A stretch of 64,000 nucleotides of DNA from Rhynchopus sp. YZ270_cl-10 (GCA_964035575.1 OZ037847.1:248001-312000); one strand, 5' to 3'; numbered from the stretch's first letter, positions 10,271 through 21,533 are shown. Notes: generated by a model from the letters alone, not told the origin. Numbers and translations are program-made.

Positions 10271-10554
10271 TACATTTTTTTTTTGTTGTTGCATTCCCCA
10301 GGGATATGAAGGGAGGATTGTAAGAAAAGTTATAAAAAAAGGGGACAAAAGGTGAAAAAAAAGCTTCTGTTTTTTGTCTTGTACTTTGTTACTCGAGTTA
10401 CCATATTTTCACCAAAACGGTGTGCGTAACTTTTAGTACCAAGGATATGAAGGGGGAGAAGAAGAGGTGGGGTCATTTAACTGTTGAATAGATAGATGCG
10501 ATCGATCGAATTGGGGACAAAAACTGTGAAAATAAAATAAAATAAAATAAAAGA

Positions 10555-10602
10555 GAAGTTGAAAGTGCAAACGCCTCACCCTGCATCGGGCGGACGCAGG
10601 CA
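10555..10602 (+). repeat. Structured repeat R4, copy
   Basis: GAAGTTGAAAGTGCAAACG, CCTCACCCTGCATCGGGCGG, ACGCAGGCAC. The closing stem GTGC/GCAC is intact, and the inner CCC/GGG pairing is kept although the bases differ from 42591-42673. Confidence 0.6.
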
Positions 10603-10809
10603 CAAAAAAAAAAAATAATCCCCGACCCATTGACTAAAAAGCGTTGGGGCTGAAGAGCCCGTTCGGAAGGGATGTGGGAGGGATTTTTTTTGATGATAAT
10701 TTTGAACAGTTTCTCCACTATTCGGATAATTCGCGATTTTTTTTATATAAAAACTCTGGCACCGATAGGCACTCCAGTAACATACGAAATAAATGCATTT
10801 TTTTTTTTT

Positions 10810-13021
10810 GAGAAAAGTTCGATTTCGGCCTCGAAAATACCCGTGACACCGATTTGTCACGGTACTTTGTCACGGATTTTTTTTGAAAGATTCGATTTCG
10901 TGACAAAAAAAGTTCGATTTCGTGACAAGCCGATTTTTTCATTGACACACAAAATTCAATTTAGTGACAAATGACTTTTTTCATTGACAAAAAAAAATTC
11001 GATTTCGTGACAAATCCATTTTTTCATTGACAAAAAAATGTCATTGAAAAAAATGGATTTTGTCAAGGAAAAAGTCGTGACAGCCAACCCGCCAGTCACT
11101 GAAAAGTGACCAGACAGCCACTTGACAAACACAAAAGAGGCCATTCTTGAGCTGTCTAGAAACCTAAGGGCAGAGACTGAAGACACAAGGTATGATAACT
11201 TTATGATTATGCAAGACTTAGTATATCGCGAACACGGTCAGGCTTGCACGCCTCTGGCCAGAGGCCAGCCCCACTAAATGATATGCAGCAGACACTCATT
11301 GCAGATTTCATTTTCATTCGGTAAAAAATTAATGGGTGCGCAAGTTTCTATACCTAATACCCCAACCCTCACCCATACATTCCATTACACACACCAAAAC
11401 AGATCGAATCCACCAGCGCATGCGACGGAAGCAGATTCAGATTGTGGTTTGATAAGCAGAGTTCGGTTATTATGGTGGTGGAAAGGGGGGTGGGAACACT
11501 TTGTCAGTCACTGCTATAGCCATTAACCAGGGAGCATAGCTAGTGCAAGAAATTCGACTTTGGAAACCTTCCGGAAAGTCTGTCCTCTGCTTCCGGAGGA
11601 CTAGACACAAGAAAATATTGTTTGTTCCCCCAGAAAACCAGTGCACAATTCACACTCCTTGTGGGTGGTCTTGTTGCCTTTTCGTCATAGTAATTTTGGC
11701 CCAGGCATGCTCTCGAAGCATGACAATTTAGTGTGTATGGGGCAGGGTGTTGTTTTGTTCTGAATTCTCTTTGTTATAACATCTAAGTCAATCGCGGGTG
11801 GTGGTTTGTGTAGCGTGAGGCACTCTTTTTAGCAAACTTCCTGCGGCTGCTAAAGTGTTATTTCTTCGGATTTAACAACGTACAGCGTAACATAGTGGTT
11901 TCGCCTGGTCGACACAACCTTTGATAGATACGGGATAACCAACCCCCTTCGACCCCTCGTGGGTTCACTGAACAAGCCCTAGTGGTAGTTAAACGCGATT
12001 GACATTTACATTTCCTAGAGATGAAAGAACAAGATAACACTTCTGTACCCGCGCATCAAAATTGTGGAAAACTTTGCACCCCAAACACCCTCAACAACGC
12101 CCGCCAAAAGGCGCCCCTTGTTGCTGGGAGTTGGTTCTCATGTTTTGATACACTGCACAGCAGGCATTCCTCTGAGTCCAACGCATGTTTGGCCTGTCTG
12201 CGGCGTTGTACTTAAGGTGCACGAAGACAGGGTCTGGTGGTAAATTTTGCGTAGTACTGCGACGTGGTACTACGTGGGTCTGGGAACCTGGTACCTGGGT
12301 ACAGGATATTTGTTGTAAAGACATCTTCCACCATGCATTGAGGAGGGTAAGACAGTGTTCGCAGTTTCTACCTGATAGCATTACACATTTAACTTCTCCA
12401 CGGGGGTCTTGGGCCGTTCATTCGGTTATACCTTGACTACCGGAAGATATTCTTGAGGCCTTTTTGGTCTCTAGAATATCCGGTCTTCCCGAACGGAGGC
12501 ACACTTTGTGTGTTACTACGACCTGGCAATTTCCAGCAGTAGGTTAAGTAATCTTTCTTGTAAATTGTTGGATCATTATCTCCTCAGTGCATGCATGCCC
12601 CACGTGACTGGACACTTTTGTGTTTGTCATGTGGAGCTGTGGTTGCTCTTTCACAACTTTTATCCTTGTGTCCAGTGTACCCAGTACCCAGTGCCCTGTC
12701 ACGACTTTTTCCGTGACAAAAAGTTTGGTTTCCTTGACAAAATCCATTTCTGTCACGACTTTTTCCGTGACAAAAAGTTCGGTTTCCTTGACAAAATCCA
12801 TTTTTTCATTGACATTTTTTTGTCACTGAATTTTTGGATTTGTCACGAAATCGAATTTTTTTTTGTCAATGAAAAAATCGGTTTGTCACGAAATCGAATT
12901 TTGTGTGTCAATGAAAAAATTGGTTTGTCACGAAATCGAATCTTTCAAAAAAATTCCGTGACAAAATTCCGTGACAAATCGGTGTCACGGTAATTTTCGA
13001 GGCCGAAATCGAACTTTTCTC
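10810..13021. mobile_element. Element A: foldback-like transposon with ~280-320-bp internally repetitive terminal inverted repeats
   Basis: The left arm (10810 to about 11085) and right arm (about 12698 to 13021) are inverted copies beginning GAGAAAAGTTCGATTTCGGC. Each arm is built from repeats of TTCGATTTCGTGACAA, TTTTTTCATTGACA and TTTTGTCAAGGAAA. The element sits between T-runs (10798-10809 and 13022-13032), so a 6-bp TTTTTT duplication would be invisible. The 1.6-kb middle has no intact gene. Part of it (about 11511-12240) is shared with element B (56449-57799) in reverse orientation. A minus-strand frame near 12095-12240 (RWTQRNACCAVYQNMRTNS) faintly recalls the Cys-rich tail of piggyBac-type transposases, which is speculative. 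Confidence 0.75.
11511..12240. repeat. Core module shared by elements A and B
   Basis: About 700 bp that recur, reversed, at roughly 56950-57640. The match is near-identical around 12000-12145, including GGCGCCCCTTGTT and CGCATCAAAATTGTGG. Many indels are not multiples of three, so it is not a conserved protein-coding stretch over its whole length. Confidence 0.7.
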
Positions 13022-13666
13022 TTTTTTTTTTTATAACACTTCAGAAGATGGGCAGCGTGAGTGCAACACTTCACTGAACGACATGAAAAAAAAAAATAAT
13101 CACGAATAAATAAACCCTACTAATAAATAGGTATGAGGACAGGATGTGGCTGAGTAACGTTTTTTTTGTTTTGTTTTTGTTGTTGCTGTCGTTTCTATGT
13201 GTTTTTTTTTTTACTTTGAAACCTTTTTTTAATATTAGAGCAATGCACACCTGAAGACGTGCCCCACGGTGCAATGCTCTTTTTTTATTTTTTTTATTGT
13301 CGTTGTCCAGCCCACTCTTGAATAACACTGCCTTTCTTATAAAAAAGGTGTATCGAAATAACGGAAAAAAAAGGAGGAGGGGGTAATCTTTAGGGAAGTT
13401 TGGAGAAAGTGAGGGGGAGTGATAAATAAATTGGCTTTTTTTTTTGTGTGTTTCCATAACACACATAATTCTAATGGGGGGAAGGTGGGTTTTCTGTTCG
13501 TTTGCTTTTTTCTGTATTGTTTTTTTTTTTTTTTTTTGTAATTTTTTTTATGTTTTTTATGTCTCTCAGAGGGGCAAATATTGTCCTTTTAGTAAGATTT
13601 TTTGAGTGGACAAAAATTAGCTCTCCCCGATGAATATTTTTTTGTCTTTTTTTTGTTGTGTTTTGT

Positions 13667-13732
13667 AGTTTCGACAATCACCCATCCGAGGACAGATTCT
13701 TGTACACAAAGGTCGCCCAAAGACGAATGCCT
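13667..13732 (+). repeat. Structured repeat R2, copy d (diverged)
   Basis: TTCGACAATCACCCATCC, GAGGACAGATTCTTGTACAC, AAAGGTCGCCC. The hairpin is reduced. An R1 copy follows directly. Confidence 0.5.
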
Positions 13733-13795
13733 TTTTTTTTTTTTTTTTGAAAACTTGGTTGTATTAGTGTAGCCATCCTAGAGTGTGCTCCACTA
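13733..13795 (+). repeat. Repeat R1, copy 6
   Basis: Full-length main type with one change (CCATCC for CCACCC), flanked by T-runs on both sides. Confidence 0.8.
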
Positions 13796-14148
13796 TTTTT
13801 TTTTTTCCAGGGCCAAAAAGGATAAAGTTGACATGCAGATCACGATGTATGCAAATATGCACATAATATAGGGCTGCTCTCAAAATTCAAAGGAAAATGT
13901 AACCCTTGTAGGTGTCTCTAGATGATGAAGACATTTTGTCAAAAAAAAAAAAAAAAAGATAAAAATAGAGGCGTTTCTAAGTTTTGCCCATAGTGCATTG
14001 TGGCTTTTGTTTGGAAACAAACAAAAAAGCAAAAACGCGCAATACTTTAAAATCAAATCTTTAAAACCCTCCTCTCTTTCGCTGTTCTCTCGACAACAGA
14101 AAAGAGAGAAAAAAAAATTATATGCGAGGGGAAAATAAAAGAAAAGTT

Positions 14149-14192
14149 TAGGTATATAAGATGACCCTAAGCCTCTCGTGCTTAGTCACCAA
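14149..14192 (+). repeat. Hairpin repeat R3, type copy
   Basis: GGTATATAAGATGACC, stem CTAAGC/GCTTAG with loop CTCTCGT, then TCACC. This is the reference form of R3. Confidence 0.65.
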
Positions 14193-14384
14193 AACTAAAA
14201 TAAAATGCGACGTAATTGTAGCAAAAAAAAAAATACGCTTGCATTGGGATATGGCTAGCTACAACCTACCTGTACAGCGCGAATATGAGGATAATAAAAA
14301 TGTACAAACTGACCTGAGTATAGACACAGGAACGTTGTTTGCGAGGGAAAAAAACAATAAAACGAGATAAAATCAAAAGGAAAA

Positions 14385-14490
14385 GGTTTATAAGATGAAC
14401 CTAAGCTCTCTCGTGTTTAGTCTGATTAGGTTACTTAATGTTTTGAACATTGCTTATTCACCTTCTCTCGTGCTTAGTCACCTTTGATAC
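14385..14490 (+). repeat. Hairpin repeat R3, tandem pair
   Basis: First unit GGTTTATAAGATGAACC with stem CTAAGC/GTTTAG (one G-T wobble). A second, partial unit at about 14460-14490 reads TCTCGTGCTTAGTCACC. Confidence 0.55.
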
Positions 14491-14523
14491 CATATAATGG
14501 TAACCATTTCAAGAAAAAAAGTT

Positions 14524-14570
14524 GGTAAAAAATGAACCCAAAAGCATCTCGATGTTGCTCAGGTCATCAA
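14524..14570 (+). repeat. Hairpin repeat R3, diverged copy
   Basis: GGTAAAAAATGAACCC, stem AGCA/TGCT around TCTCGATGT, then CAGGTCATC. Confidence 0.4.
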
Positions 14571-15088
14571 ACTATAGGAACAGTATTGCGTTCCATTTCA
14601 CAAAATGAAAAAAAAAAAAGGAAAAAAAAACGGGGACCTAATGATGAGCCGCGTCGCGTGCTTATTCATCTATATTAAAGGCAGAGCGCAGTATCCCTCA
14701 ACCATCGTGTGGGAGGGTTGTGCTGTTTTTACACAAAATAATGATGAAAAAAAGTGGAAGGGGTGGGGAGAGAGAGAGGGAGAAGAATGTCATGGAGAGA
14801 AAAAAAAAAAGCTTGCAAACACCACACAACGCAAGGTTTGCAGTACGTTTTTTTTTTGGTGTGTTTTCAAATATTTTTTTTTTCGCCATGTTTGTAACAA
14901 CACTATTTGCGGGGGGGAAGGGAAAGTGCAGGGAATGGGATAGAGGGGGAAATGTGTCGAGGGGGGTGAAAAATTCACAAAAATTTTTTTTTGTTTTCAC
15001 ACAAAAAGGGGAGGGAAACTTTGTAAAGGATGAATCTCACAGATATTCGGTGCATTCATGTTTAAAAAAAAATCACTAAAAAAATAGG

Positions 15089-15120
15089 AAGTTGAAAAGT
15101 GCAAACGCCTCACCGTTGAC
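15089..15120 (+). repeat. Structured repeat R4, 5' part only
   Basis: GAAGTTGAAAAGTGCAAACG then CCTCACCGTTG; the 3' half is absent. Confidence 0.5.
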
Positions 15121-15261
15121 TCCTTATAACTCCATAACGAAATAAACTCAAAAAAAAAATGAATAAAAAGAACGAATCTACTCTCACGCTGAGTCTTGAA
15201 AGGGGGAAAATTGAAAAGGTGTTCAACACCTTTCAATTTTTTTTCTTTTTCTGATGGCTTT

Positions 15262-15332
15262 TTGTTGTATCGACAATCACGTTATACCTACTGGTATAAC
15301 GATCTGTACTCAATGTCGGCCGAAGCCTATGT
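15262..15332 (+). repeat. Structured repeat R2, copy e (best-folded)
   Basis: TATCGACAATCA, perfect 9-bp stem CGTTATACC/GGTATAACG with loop TACT (15280-15301), GATCTGTACTCAATGTCG, tail hairpin GGC-CGAA-GCC. The closing stem CGACA/TGTCG is intact. Confidence 0.75.
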
Positions 15333-15749
15333 TTTTTTTGTTCTATTTTATTTGGTATCTACTGGTAGGGTGGACACTCTCCTTTTTGAAGTATAATAAA
15401 AGGCATTCATTTCTTCCACTCTCGAGAGTCCCCATACACCATGCAGTTTTCAAGAAAAACTACTGGTGTGAAGGGGGGGAAATGAATTTCTGTTTCTGTT
15501 GGTTTACGTTCAAAAGAGTCATTTCACAATCCTGCATTGTGAAAAAGTGTTTCATTGTGTACGGTGTTCTCCAGTTTATAGCCCCAAAAAAATGCTTTTT
15601 AATCCCCTGCCTGACTGCATGAAAAAAAAGCTTTGTAAGATGAATGTAATCTCTTGTGGATACACCATATTAAAAATGATCGGAAAATGAAATGTCTGAA
15701 TCAACACGAAATTCTCTGGATGTGCTCAATCAACACATTCTGTCAAGAC

Positions 15750-15836
15750 GAATTTTTGTGTCGACAATCGCCTAAGGACCCGCTTGGGGGAACCTAGGGT
15801 CTGTACTCAATGTTGGCCGAAGCCCTTTGTACTACG
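15750..15836 (+). repeat. Structured repeat R2, copy f
   Basis: TGTCGACAATCG, stem CCTAAGGACCC against GGGGGAACCTAGG (8 of 11 pairs), GTCTGTACTCAATGTTGG, tail GGC-CGAA-GCC. The closing stem CGACA/TGTTG keeps pairing through a G-T wobble. Confidence 0.7.
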
Positions 15837-15855
15837 GAAGGAAAAGACGTCAGTT

Positions 15856-15900
15856 TTTGTAAGATGAAGCTATAAACCCTTTCGAGCATAGTCACCTTTG
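15856..15900 (+). repeat. Hairpin repeat R3, copy
   Basis: TTTTGTAAGATGAAG, stem CTAT/ATAG around AAACCCTTTCGAGC, then TCACCTTTGATAAC. It lies 20 bp after an R2 copy. Confidence 0.5.
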
Positions 15901-16292
15901 ATAACAAAATTGTTTTTGAAGAAAAGAAAAAAAAATGCGAGAAACTGAAAACCCTCAAAGAAGGGTTTCACAGTACACTCATTTCCTCAAAAAAAATGTG
16001 AACAGTGTAACACAGGATAATAGGTAAAAAAAAGTTGTTGATGATACCTTCAACTGGCCGATACAGTTCGGGATGAAAGCACGAAGGGAGGGGGGAACGG
16101 AAGAGGGGAAAAAATCAAAAATCTAGAGAGAGAAACATATAAGAGGGGGTGAGTACGGGGGGGTGGGTCTTTTTCTGATTTGTAAAAAAAAATCAAATCA
16201 AGAAAAACGGGGGGAAAAAATAGGGGTTTTCTTTGAAAAAAAAACCATGAAATATTGTTTTGTGACAATGAATAGGGGGGGGGGGGGGGGGG

Positions 16293-17484
16293 TAGGGGGT
16301 ACGACTCCAGCCATTTTTTGCGCACGGAAAATTCATTTGGCATTATCTGGTCATCTCCAAGGCAACTGCGGGTGAAAAACACCCTCAGAGTGGGTCACAG
16401 GGGGCCTGTGGGTCGAAAAACGACCCAGAAGCCACCCCAGAATACAAAAAAATGGAAAAAAATAGTGAAAAAACGGCTTTTTTCACGTTTTGGCCACTTT
16501 GGGCAAAATAGCGATTTTTCGAGAAAAAAATCAAAAACCGGGATATTTTTTGACATCACAAAGCCTCCTTTGGCACAAATATACCCCAAAAGTGGCCTGT
16601 GAGTCCATTCCAACCTGTTTTGGACATATTTGACACTTTTGGAAGTGTTTTTTTGGTGTTTTTAGGTCAAAAAAATGCCCAAGACGTCCCCAAGACATCC
16701 CCAAGACACTTTGCACACCCCCTGTTACGGTCATATTTTTTTCGTTTTTTTGCCTGAAACCCCCAAAATACCCCTCCCGGACCCCACATAGTCCCGAATA
16801 TCCATCACACACCCACTCAGAGTGAGTAGAAGCACCCCAAAAAAAATATTTTTTAAAGCCCTTCAACTTCAACATGGATGCTGCCGAAACTGAAGCACAA
16901 TTTTAGGGCTTTAAAAAATATTTTTTTTGGGGTGCTTCTACTCACTCTGAGTGGGTGTGTGATGGATATTCGGGACTATGTGGGGTCCGGGAGGGGTATT
17001 TTGGGGGTTTCAGGCAAAAAAACGAAAAAAATATGACCGTAACAGGGGGTGTGCAAAGTGTCTTGGGGATGTCTTGGGGACGTCTTGGGCATTTTTTTGA
17101 CCTAAAAACACCAAAAAAACACTTCCAAAAGTGTCAAATATGTCCAAAACAGGTTGGAATGGACTCACAGGCCACTTTTGGGGTATATTTGTGCCAAAGG
17201 AGGCTTTGTGATGTCAAAAAATATCCCGGTTTTTGATTTTTTTCTCGAAAAATCGCTATTTTGCCCAAAGTGGCCAAAACGTGAAAAAAGCCGTTTTTTC
17301 ACTATTTTTTTCCATTTTTTTGTATTCTGGGGTGGCTTCTGGGTCGTTTTTCGACCCACAGGCCCCCTGTGACCCACTCTGAGGGTGTTTTTCACCCGCA
17401 GTTGCCTTGGAGATGGCCAGATAATGCCAAATGAATTTTCCGTGCGTTTGGTCCCAGCCAAAATGGCTGGAGTCGTATCCCCTA
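16293..17484. mobile_element. Element C: 1.19-kb near-perfect palindrome
   Basis: Two arms of about 570-580 bp (16293-16862 and 16905-17484) are inverted copies around a 42-nt spacer (16863-16904). The ends read TAGGGGGTACGACTCCAGCC. The only clear difference is about 13 bp (GGCTGGGACCAAA) present in the right arm only. A stretch of about 280 bp reads identically in both arms. The element lies between G-runs (16275-16292, 18 G; 17485-17508, 24 G), which would hide a target duplication. No transposase. Frames readable in both arms are mirror images of one sequence, not genes. Confidence 0.85.
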
Positions 17485-17689
17485 GGGGGGGGGGGGGGGG
17501 GGGGGGGTTACTTTTTGAGGGGTTTTCCATTTTTCTATGAAGCGTCAGGTGAATTTTTTTCTTCTTTTTTTTCTTTCTTTGAAAAGATGAACACTCTCAG
17601 AAACGAATACTATGTTAGACAATATGAATCGCTTCTCGAGAGTTTCGCCATCTTTTTATCAGGATAAAATACCACATTTTCTTTTCTGT

Positions 17690-19294
17690 TTAGGCGATAG
17701 GCAGCAGTGTCGGCATTCCGTCGTGGTCGTTGCTTCCTACAGGGCACTTTGCGGTCAGGGTTTGCACGATTTCTGCACAGTTTCCTGCACTGTATCCAAG
17801 GCCTGAGAGTGCTTCGAAAAGGCTGTTGGCAGGTGCCACTGGTGCGGGTGGTGCGGGTGGTGCCACAGTCCTCGGTGCACGCTGTTGCGCAAGGCTCGCG
17901 TTGAGCTGCGAAATCCACTCCAAATTCTGCTCCTCCTTGGCGTCCATAAGCGCGAGAGGCGGGACATCGTCGTCGACCTCATCAAGGGTGGAGAGCAGAC
18001 TGCGCATCGTGTCATCCTCTTGCTGGGTGAACGCAGGTACCTGTGGTGTCTTCTGTGCGACGGGAACGGCGTGTGCCTGGACGAACACACATGGCGACGC
18101 GGGGGTGGCGGCAGACGCAACGGAAGGCATGGCAGGCGACGGGGTGAGGCCCATGACGCTGGGGGTAGACATCATTGGCGTGCCCTGCATCATCTGGCGC
18201 ATGATCGGTGAGTTTGCGGTAGAGTTGCTGTGCTGTGCGGAGAGCGGCGTGCTGTGTGCGCTCTTGTTGTTGTTGTGGTCCACCGCAGCTGCATGCGCCG
18301 CCTGTGCAGCAGGCATCTGCATGAGCTTGGGCTGCATGTTCGCCATCCTCTTGTTGTTGTTGTCCTCATGCCAAATCTTCTCCATCCTGCTGCTCGGGTA
18401 CAACAGAACGTACCGGTCAACGGTGAAGAAGGTTCTGTCCTTGGACTGCGCAAGAAGCGCTTCCTTTCTGTCGGTGAACTCAATGATCGCACTCCCGCTG
18501 GGACGGCAGTCCTGCGAAAAGATAAAGGTGATGCGTGCAAAGGCAAGCGAGATGGGGCTGAAGAAGTCAATCACGTCGCTGGCGCTTGCGTCGTAGGGCA
18601 TGCCGGTGATCTTCACGAAACGGCCGTCATCACATTCGTCGTGGACGTAACGGCATTTGTTGCCAAGGCTGCAGAAGCCCTTCAGGAAGTAGACACACAT
18701 TCCACCAACCTCACCTGCCTTGAAGGTGTAGATGGGCTTGCCCGACACCGTCACATCACGGCTCACCACACGGTCACGCAGACGCGGTGTGGACTCGGGG
18801 GCCTCCTCCTCGTGGGAGGTGTACTTCTTGATGTTGATGTTCTGCAGCTTCATCTCGAGGCGTGCTGAGCCGTTCACCTCCATTCTGATGAGCTTGTTCC
18901 TGTTGAAGCGCTCACGGGTGATGAGGTCGGCAAGGGCACGGGAGAGCGACTTCGCGGGGTCGGTAGGCGAGTCTGTCATGGGCGTGGGGGACATGGGGGC
19001 CTGGTCCTCCCAGTTGGCGGGCAGGGCGCCAAGGGGAAGACGTGTACCGCTGCGCTTTGGTGCTTCAGGGATAACCTGCTGCTGCTGATGCTGCTGGGTG
19101 TGGTTGTGGGTGGGACGCATGCTGTTACGGCCCCAGATCCCGTAGTCATGCATCTGGCTGGCAGCGCCGTTCACAGTGCTCGCGGTGTTTGCACCCAACG
19201 GCTGGAAGTTGGCCAGCTGGTACTGCAGTGTCTGGTCCTGCGTCATCTGAGCGGGAGTGCTGAAGAGCATCGGCATTGTGTTCTGCATGGACAT
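17690..19294 (-). CDS. RNA-binding protein with CCCH zinc finger and RRM
   Basis: 534 residues, single exon. Residues 1-90 are Gln/Asn-rich and disordered. A CCCH finger (C-x7-C-x5-C-x3-H: CVYFLKGFCSLGNKCRYVH) lies at about 198-217, followed directly by an RRM at about 224-310 with RNP2-like VKITGMPY and RNP1-like SGSAIIEF. A long low-complexity region follows, and a short helical C-terminus (LFEALSGLGYSAGNCAEIV) resembles a UBA-type helix pair. CCCH plus RRM points to binding of mRNA (stability, splicing or translation), in nucleus or cytosol. ATG at 19294 is followed by a second in-frame ATG at 19288, so either could be used. The partner mRNA cannot be named. Confidence 0.85.
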   Translation of the reverse strand: MSMQNTMPMLFSTPAQMTQDQTLQYQLANFQPLGANTASTVNGAASQMHDYGIWGRNSMRPTHNHTQQHQQQQVIPEAPKRSGTRLPLGALPANWEDQAPMSPTPMTDSPTDPAKSLSRALADLITRERFNRNKLIRMEVNGSARLEMKLQNINIKKYTSHEEEAPESTPRLRDRVVSRDVTVSGKPIYTFKAGEVGGMCVYFLKGFCSLGNKCRYVHDECDDGRFVKITGMPYDASASDVIDFFSPISLAFARITFIFSQDCRPSGSAIIEFTDRKEALLAQSKDRTFFTVDRYVLLYPSSRMEKIWHEDNNNKRMANMQPKLMQMPAAQAAHAAAVDHNNNKSAHSTPLSAQHSNSTANSPIMRQMMQGTPMMSTPSVMGLTPSPAMPSVASAATPASPCVFVQAHAVPVAQKTPQVPAFTQQEDDTMRSLLSTLDEVDDDVPPLALMDAKEEQNLEWISQLNASLAQQRAPRTVAPPAPPAPVAPANSLFEALSGLGYSAGNCAEIVQTLTAKCPVGSNDHDGMPTLLPIA

Positions 19295-19574
19295 ATTTGC
19301 GAAAATGTACTTTTTTTAAAGGGTGCAAAAAAGAAATGCCGGGATAGGTGATGTGGTGTGGTGTGTGTTGTGTGTTGTAATAATCTGGGGTTGGAGGTAA
19401 GGGAGAGCGGAGAGATAAAATTCATCGAAGGCGAATGAGGGTGGGAGAAAATAGCACTTTTTTTTTTTGTGAAAACGTTGCCTGCATTTCGGCTACAATG
19501 TTCTTTTCGATATACCCTGTTCTTTGCTTATCTTTTTTGAAAACAGGCGGTACGGGGTAGTAGAGGCATTTTTT

Positions 19575-19625
19575 CTTTGAAAAAAATGTATGAATAGTGT
19601 AGTTGCCACCTGTGCAAGCTCCACT
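19575..19625 (+). repeat. R1-related fragment
   Basis: TTTGAAAAAAATG, GAATAGTGTAGTTGCCACC, TGTGCAAGCTCCACT. Same variant as 8600-8649. Confidence 0.45.
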
Positions 19626-20158
19626 TTCTTTTTTTGCCATCACATCCAAGGGCAGCAAAAGCAGAGGGCCCAATGGAACAACAACTCTCGAAAAATATCA
19701 CTGTGATGAAAAACCATTTTGTTGCAAATAAATAAAGGGAGGGGGGAGAGGAAAAACTGAGTTCACGCACAAGGGGGAGTTGGCTAAAACAATATTATCC
19801 GCGTAGGTCCATCCATCCTTTCTTGGGGGTTCCCCCCTGAATTACTATGTTCCTGCGAGGAAAGAAGATGCCTGTTTTCAACACGTTGTTCAGTTTATTT
19901 TTTTTGAAAATGCCTCAAACACAGCGAAGCAGACACTTGAACAAGACAGGGCACACACCACCCCTGGGGCAGTCCCTCTGCGTGAAATCAGATGCTAGGA
20001 TTGTAGCAGGGAAGTAACAAAAAAAATCGAAGGTATGAAAAAGAAAATCAGAGGGTAAAAACGGTAAAACATTTACAGTGCGAACAAAAACAAATGCTTT
20101 TTTTGTAAGATCCTAATCAGTGCTTAGTTATCTTATACAATACTGACGTCCAGCAAAC

Positions 20159-20197
20159 GTTGGTGGGGTAAAAAAAAAACCCCCCACCAACTTTTTT
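20159..20197. repeat. Hairpin with T-run
   Basis: Stem GTTGGTGGGG (20159-20168) with CCCCACCAAC (20182-20191), A-rich loop, then TTTTTT. It looks like a bacterial terminator, but in a eukaryotic spacer a transcription role is unproven. Confidence 0.45.
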
Positions 20198-21533
20198 CGA
20201 GCCCCTCAAATCCACCAATGTTTATTGCCCATCAACGTTTGTTGGGACATCTGTTGTTTGTTTTGGTGTGGTGGTGCAGGCTGATTGCGGAAACGGCACA
20301 GCTTGCAACGTTGTGAACCAAAACCAAGCGAAATTTGAAAAATTTAACACCATTTGTCATCAACAGGGCACTGTCTGCGCTACATAAAAAAAATATGAGG
20401 AAAAGAGATCCCCTTATCCGAGTCTCAGTGCCCATTTTAGTGCGCACTGTGAAATCTATGCACAAAAATAGAGTGGAGGATATAAAAGGGACACACTATA
20501 GCTCCTGATCACATTACACGGGGAAGGGCAAATGTTATGTCTTATCTTTAAATCTGCAACAAAAAGAAAGCGAGGGAAGTGCAGAACACCTTTTCTCTCT
20601 CCTTTCTTGACTAGCAATAGAAAGCCTCATGCTGAAAGTGAAAAAGAGGCCTCCCAATGTTAAAAAACAAAAAAACAAACATCTGCCACTAAATAAACAC
20701 ATGAAGAGCGGGAGGGAAGGGGTAAAGGGGGGGACTGCGGAAAAAAAAACATAGTGATATGAACCTAAGAACCTAAAGCCTGACATGCCTAACCAACCCT
20801 TGGGTTGGATTTCCACAGAGGATTTGCCTCTAAGGGGTTGAAGGGTGCAGCACCGTCACGGAGGTACCTGAATTAAAAAAAAAACACTACATTTGCCTCG
20901 AAAAACCATTGACATTCCTATTGGCTACAGAAGTACAAAGGACGGATGCCAGGCCGGTATTAGGCTGCGTTAGGTATAGAATTCGCGTCACAGGAAGCAA
21001 CACGGCCTATCCCTATGAACGGCAAAGCCCGGCGTGGGTTCATCTAGTCCAAATCTCTGTGCGCCCAAAGGAGTGTTGGGGGTGTGTGGGTGGAGTGTGG
21101 GGGAGGAGACACCGGTGAAGGTGATGAAGAAAGTGGAGAAAAGAAAAATGGAAGTGGCGGGGCCACAAATTATCTACAAAAAATGAATGAAGAAAAATGA
21201 TAGCAGCTTACGTTCAAAATACGCACATTTTTTATTAGCGTGTTGTTATGTATTGTACGCGATGCTTCTTCTGCGTTGCGGGGGGTTCTGTGTCATCTTT
21301 TTGGCATCCACAAATCACCTTTGTAAAGGAAAGGTTCTATAATAATGATCACACGAAAGGCTAGCATGCTCAGAGGATGACACAGCGCCCCGTGGTGCAC
21401 AATGAAGGGTAGTAACAAACAGCACGTATGCCTTTTCTTCATGATTGTTTTTCTGCAAACAAGAAACAAAAGAACAGAAAGCTTGAGAGGTGGATGTGTA
21501 CTGCTGTGCACATCCTGATGCTGTGTCCTATTC

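Larger units (their letters stand above)
5199..17689. other. 12.5-kb gene-free, repeat-rich spacer between the SRPK and CCCH/RRM genes
   Basis: No protein gene could be supported on either strand: short open frames are low-complexity and show no family signature. The stretch is built from homopolymer runs, R1-R4 hairpin repeats, two large inverted-repeat elements (10810-13021, 16293-17484), a small R5 element, and a complex repeat region at 6862-7517. Its length contrasts with the 156-nt gap between the CHCH and tRNA-editing genes. Confidence 0.65.
19295..21533. other. Spacer without a gene, 2.2 kb
   Basis: Contains an R1-related fragment (19575-19625), an R3-like hairpin (20105-20133, CTAA/TTAG), a 10-bp GC-rich hairpin followed by six T (20159-20197), and G-rich stretches near 20710 and 21080-21110. 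No open frame with family features. Confidence 0.6.

Noticed and set aside
12095-12240. piggyBac-type transposase remnant in the core of elements A and B
   Set aside because: Only a faint Cys/Arg/Thr resemblance in one frame, not preserved in the homologous core of element B, and the element ends lack the TTAA target expected for piggyBac.
16531-17530. Frames of 93-121 codons inside element C
   Set aside because: Mirror-image frames from the palindrome arms, encoding one low-complexity sequence twice; no similarity or start context.
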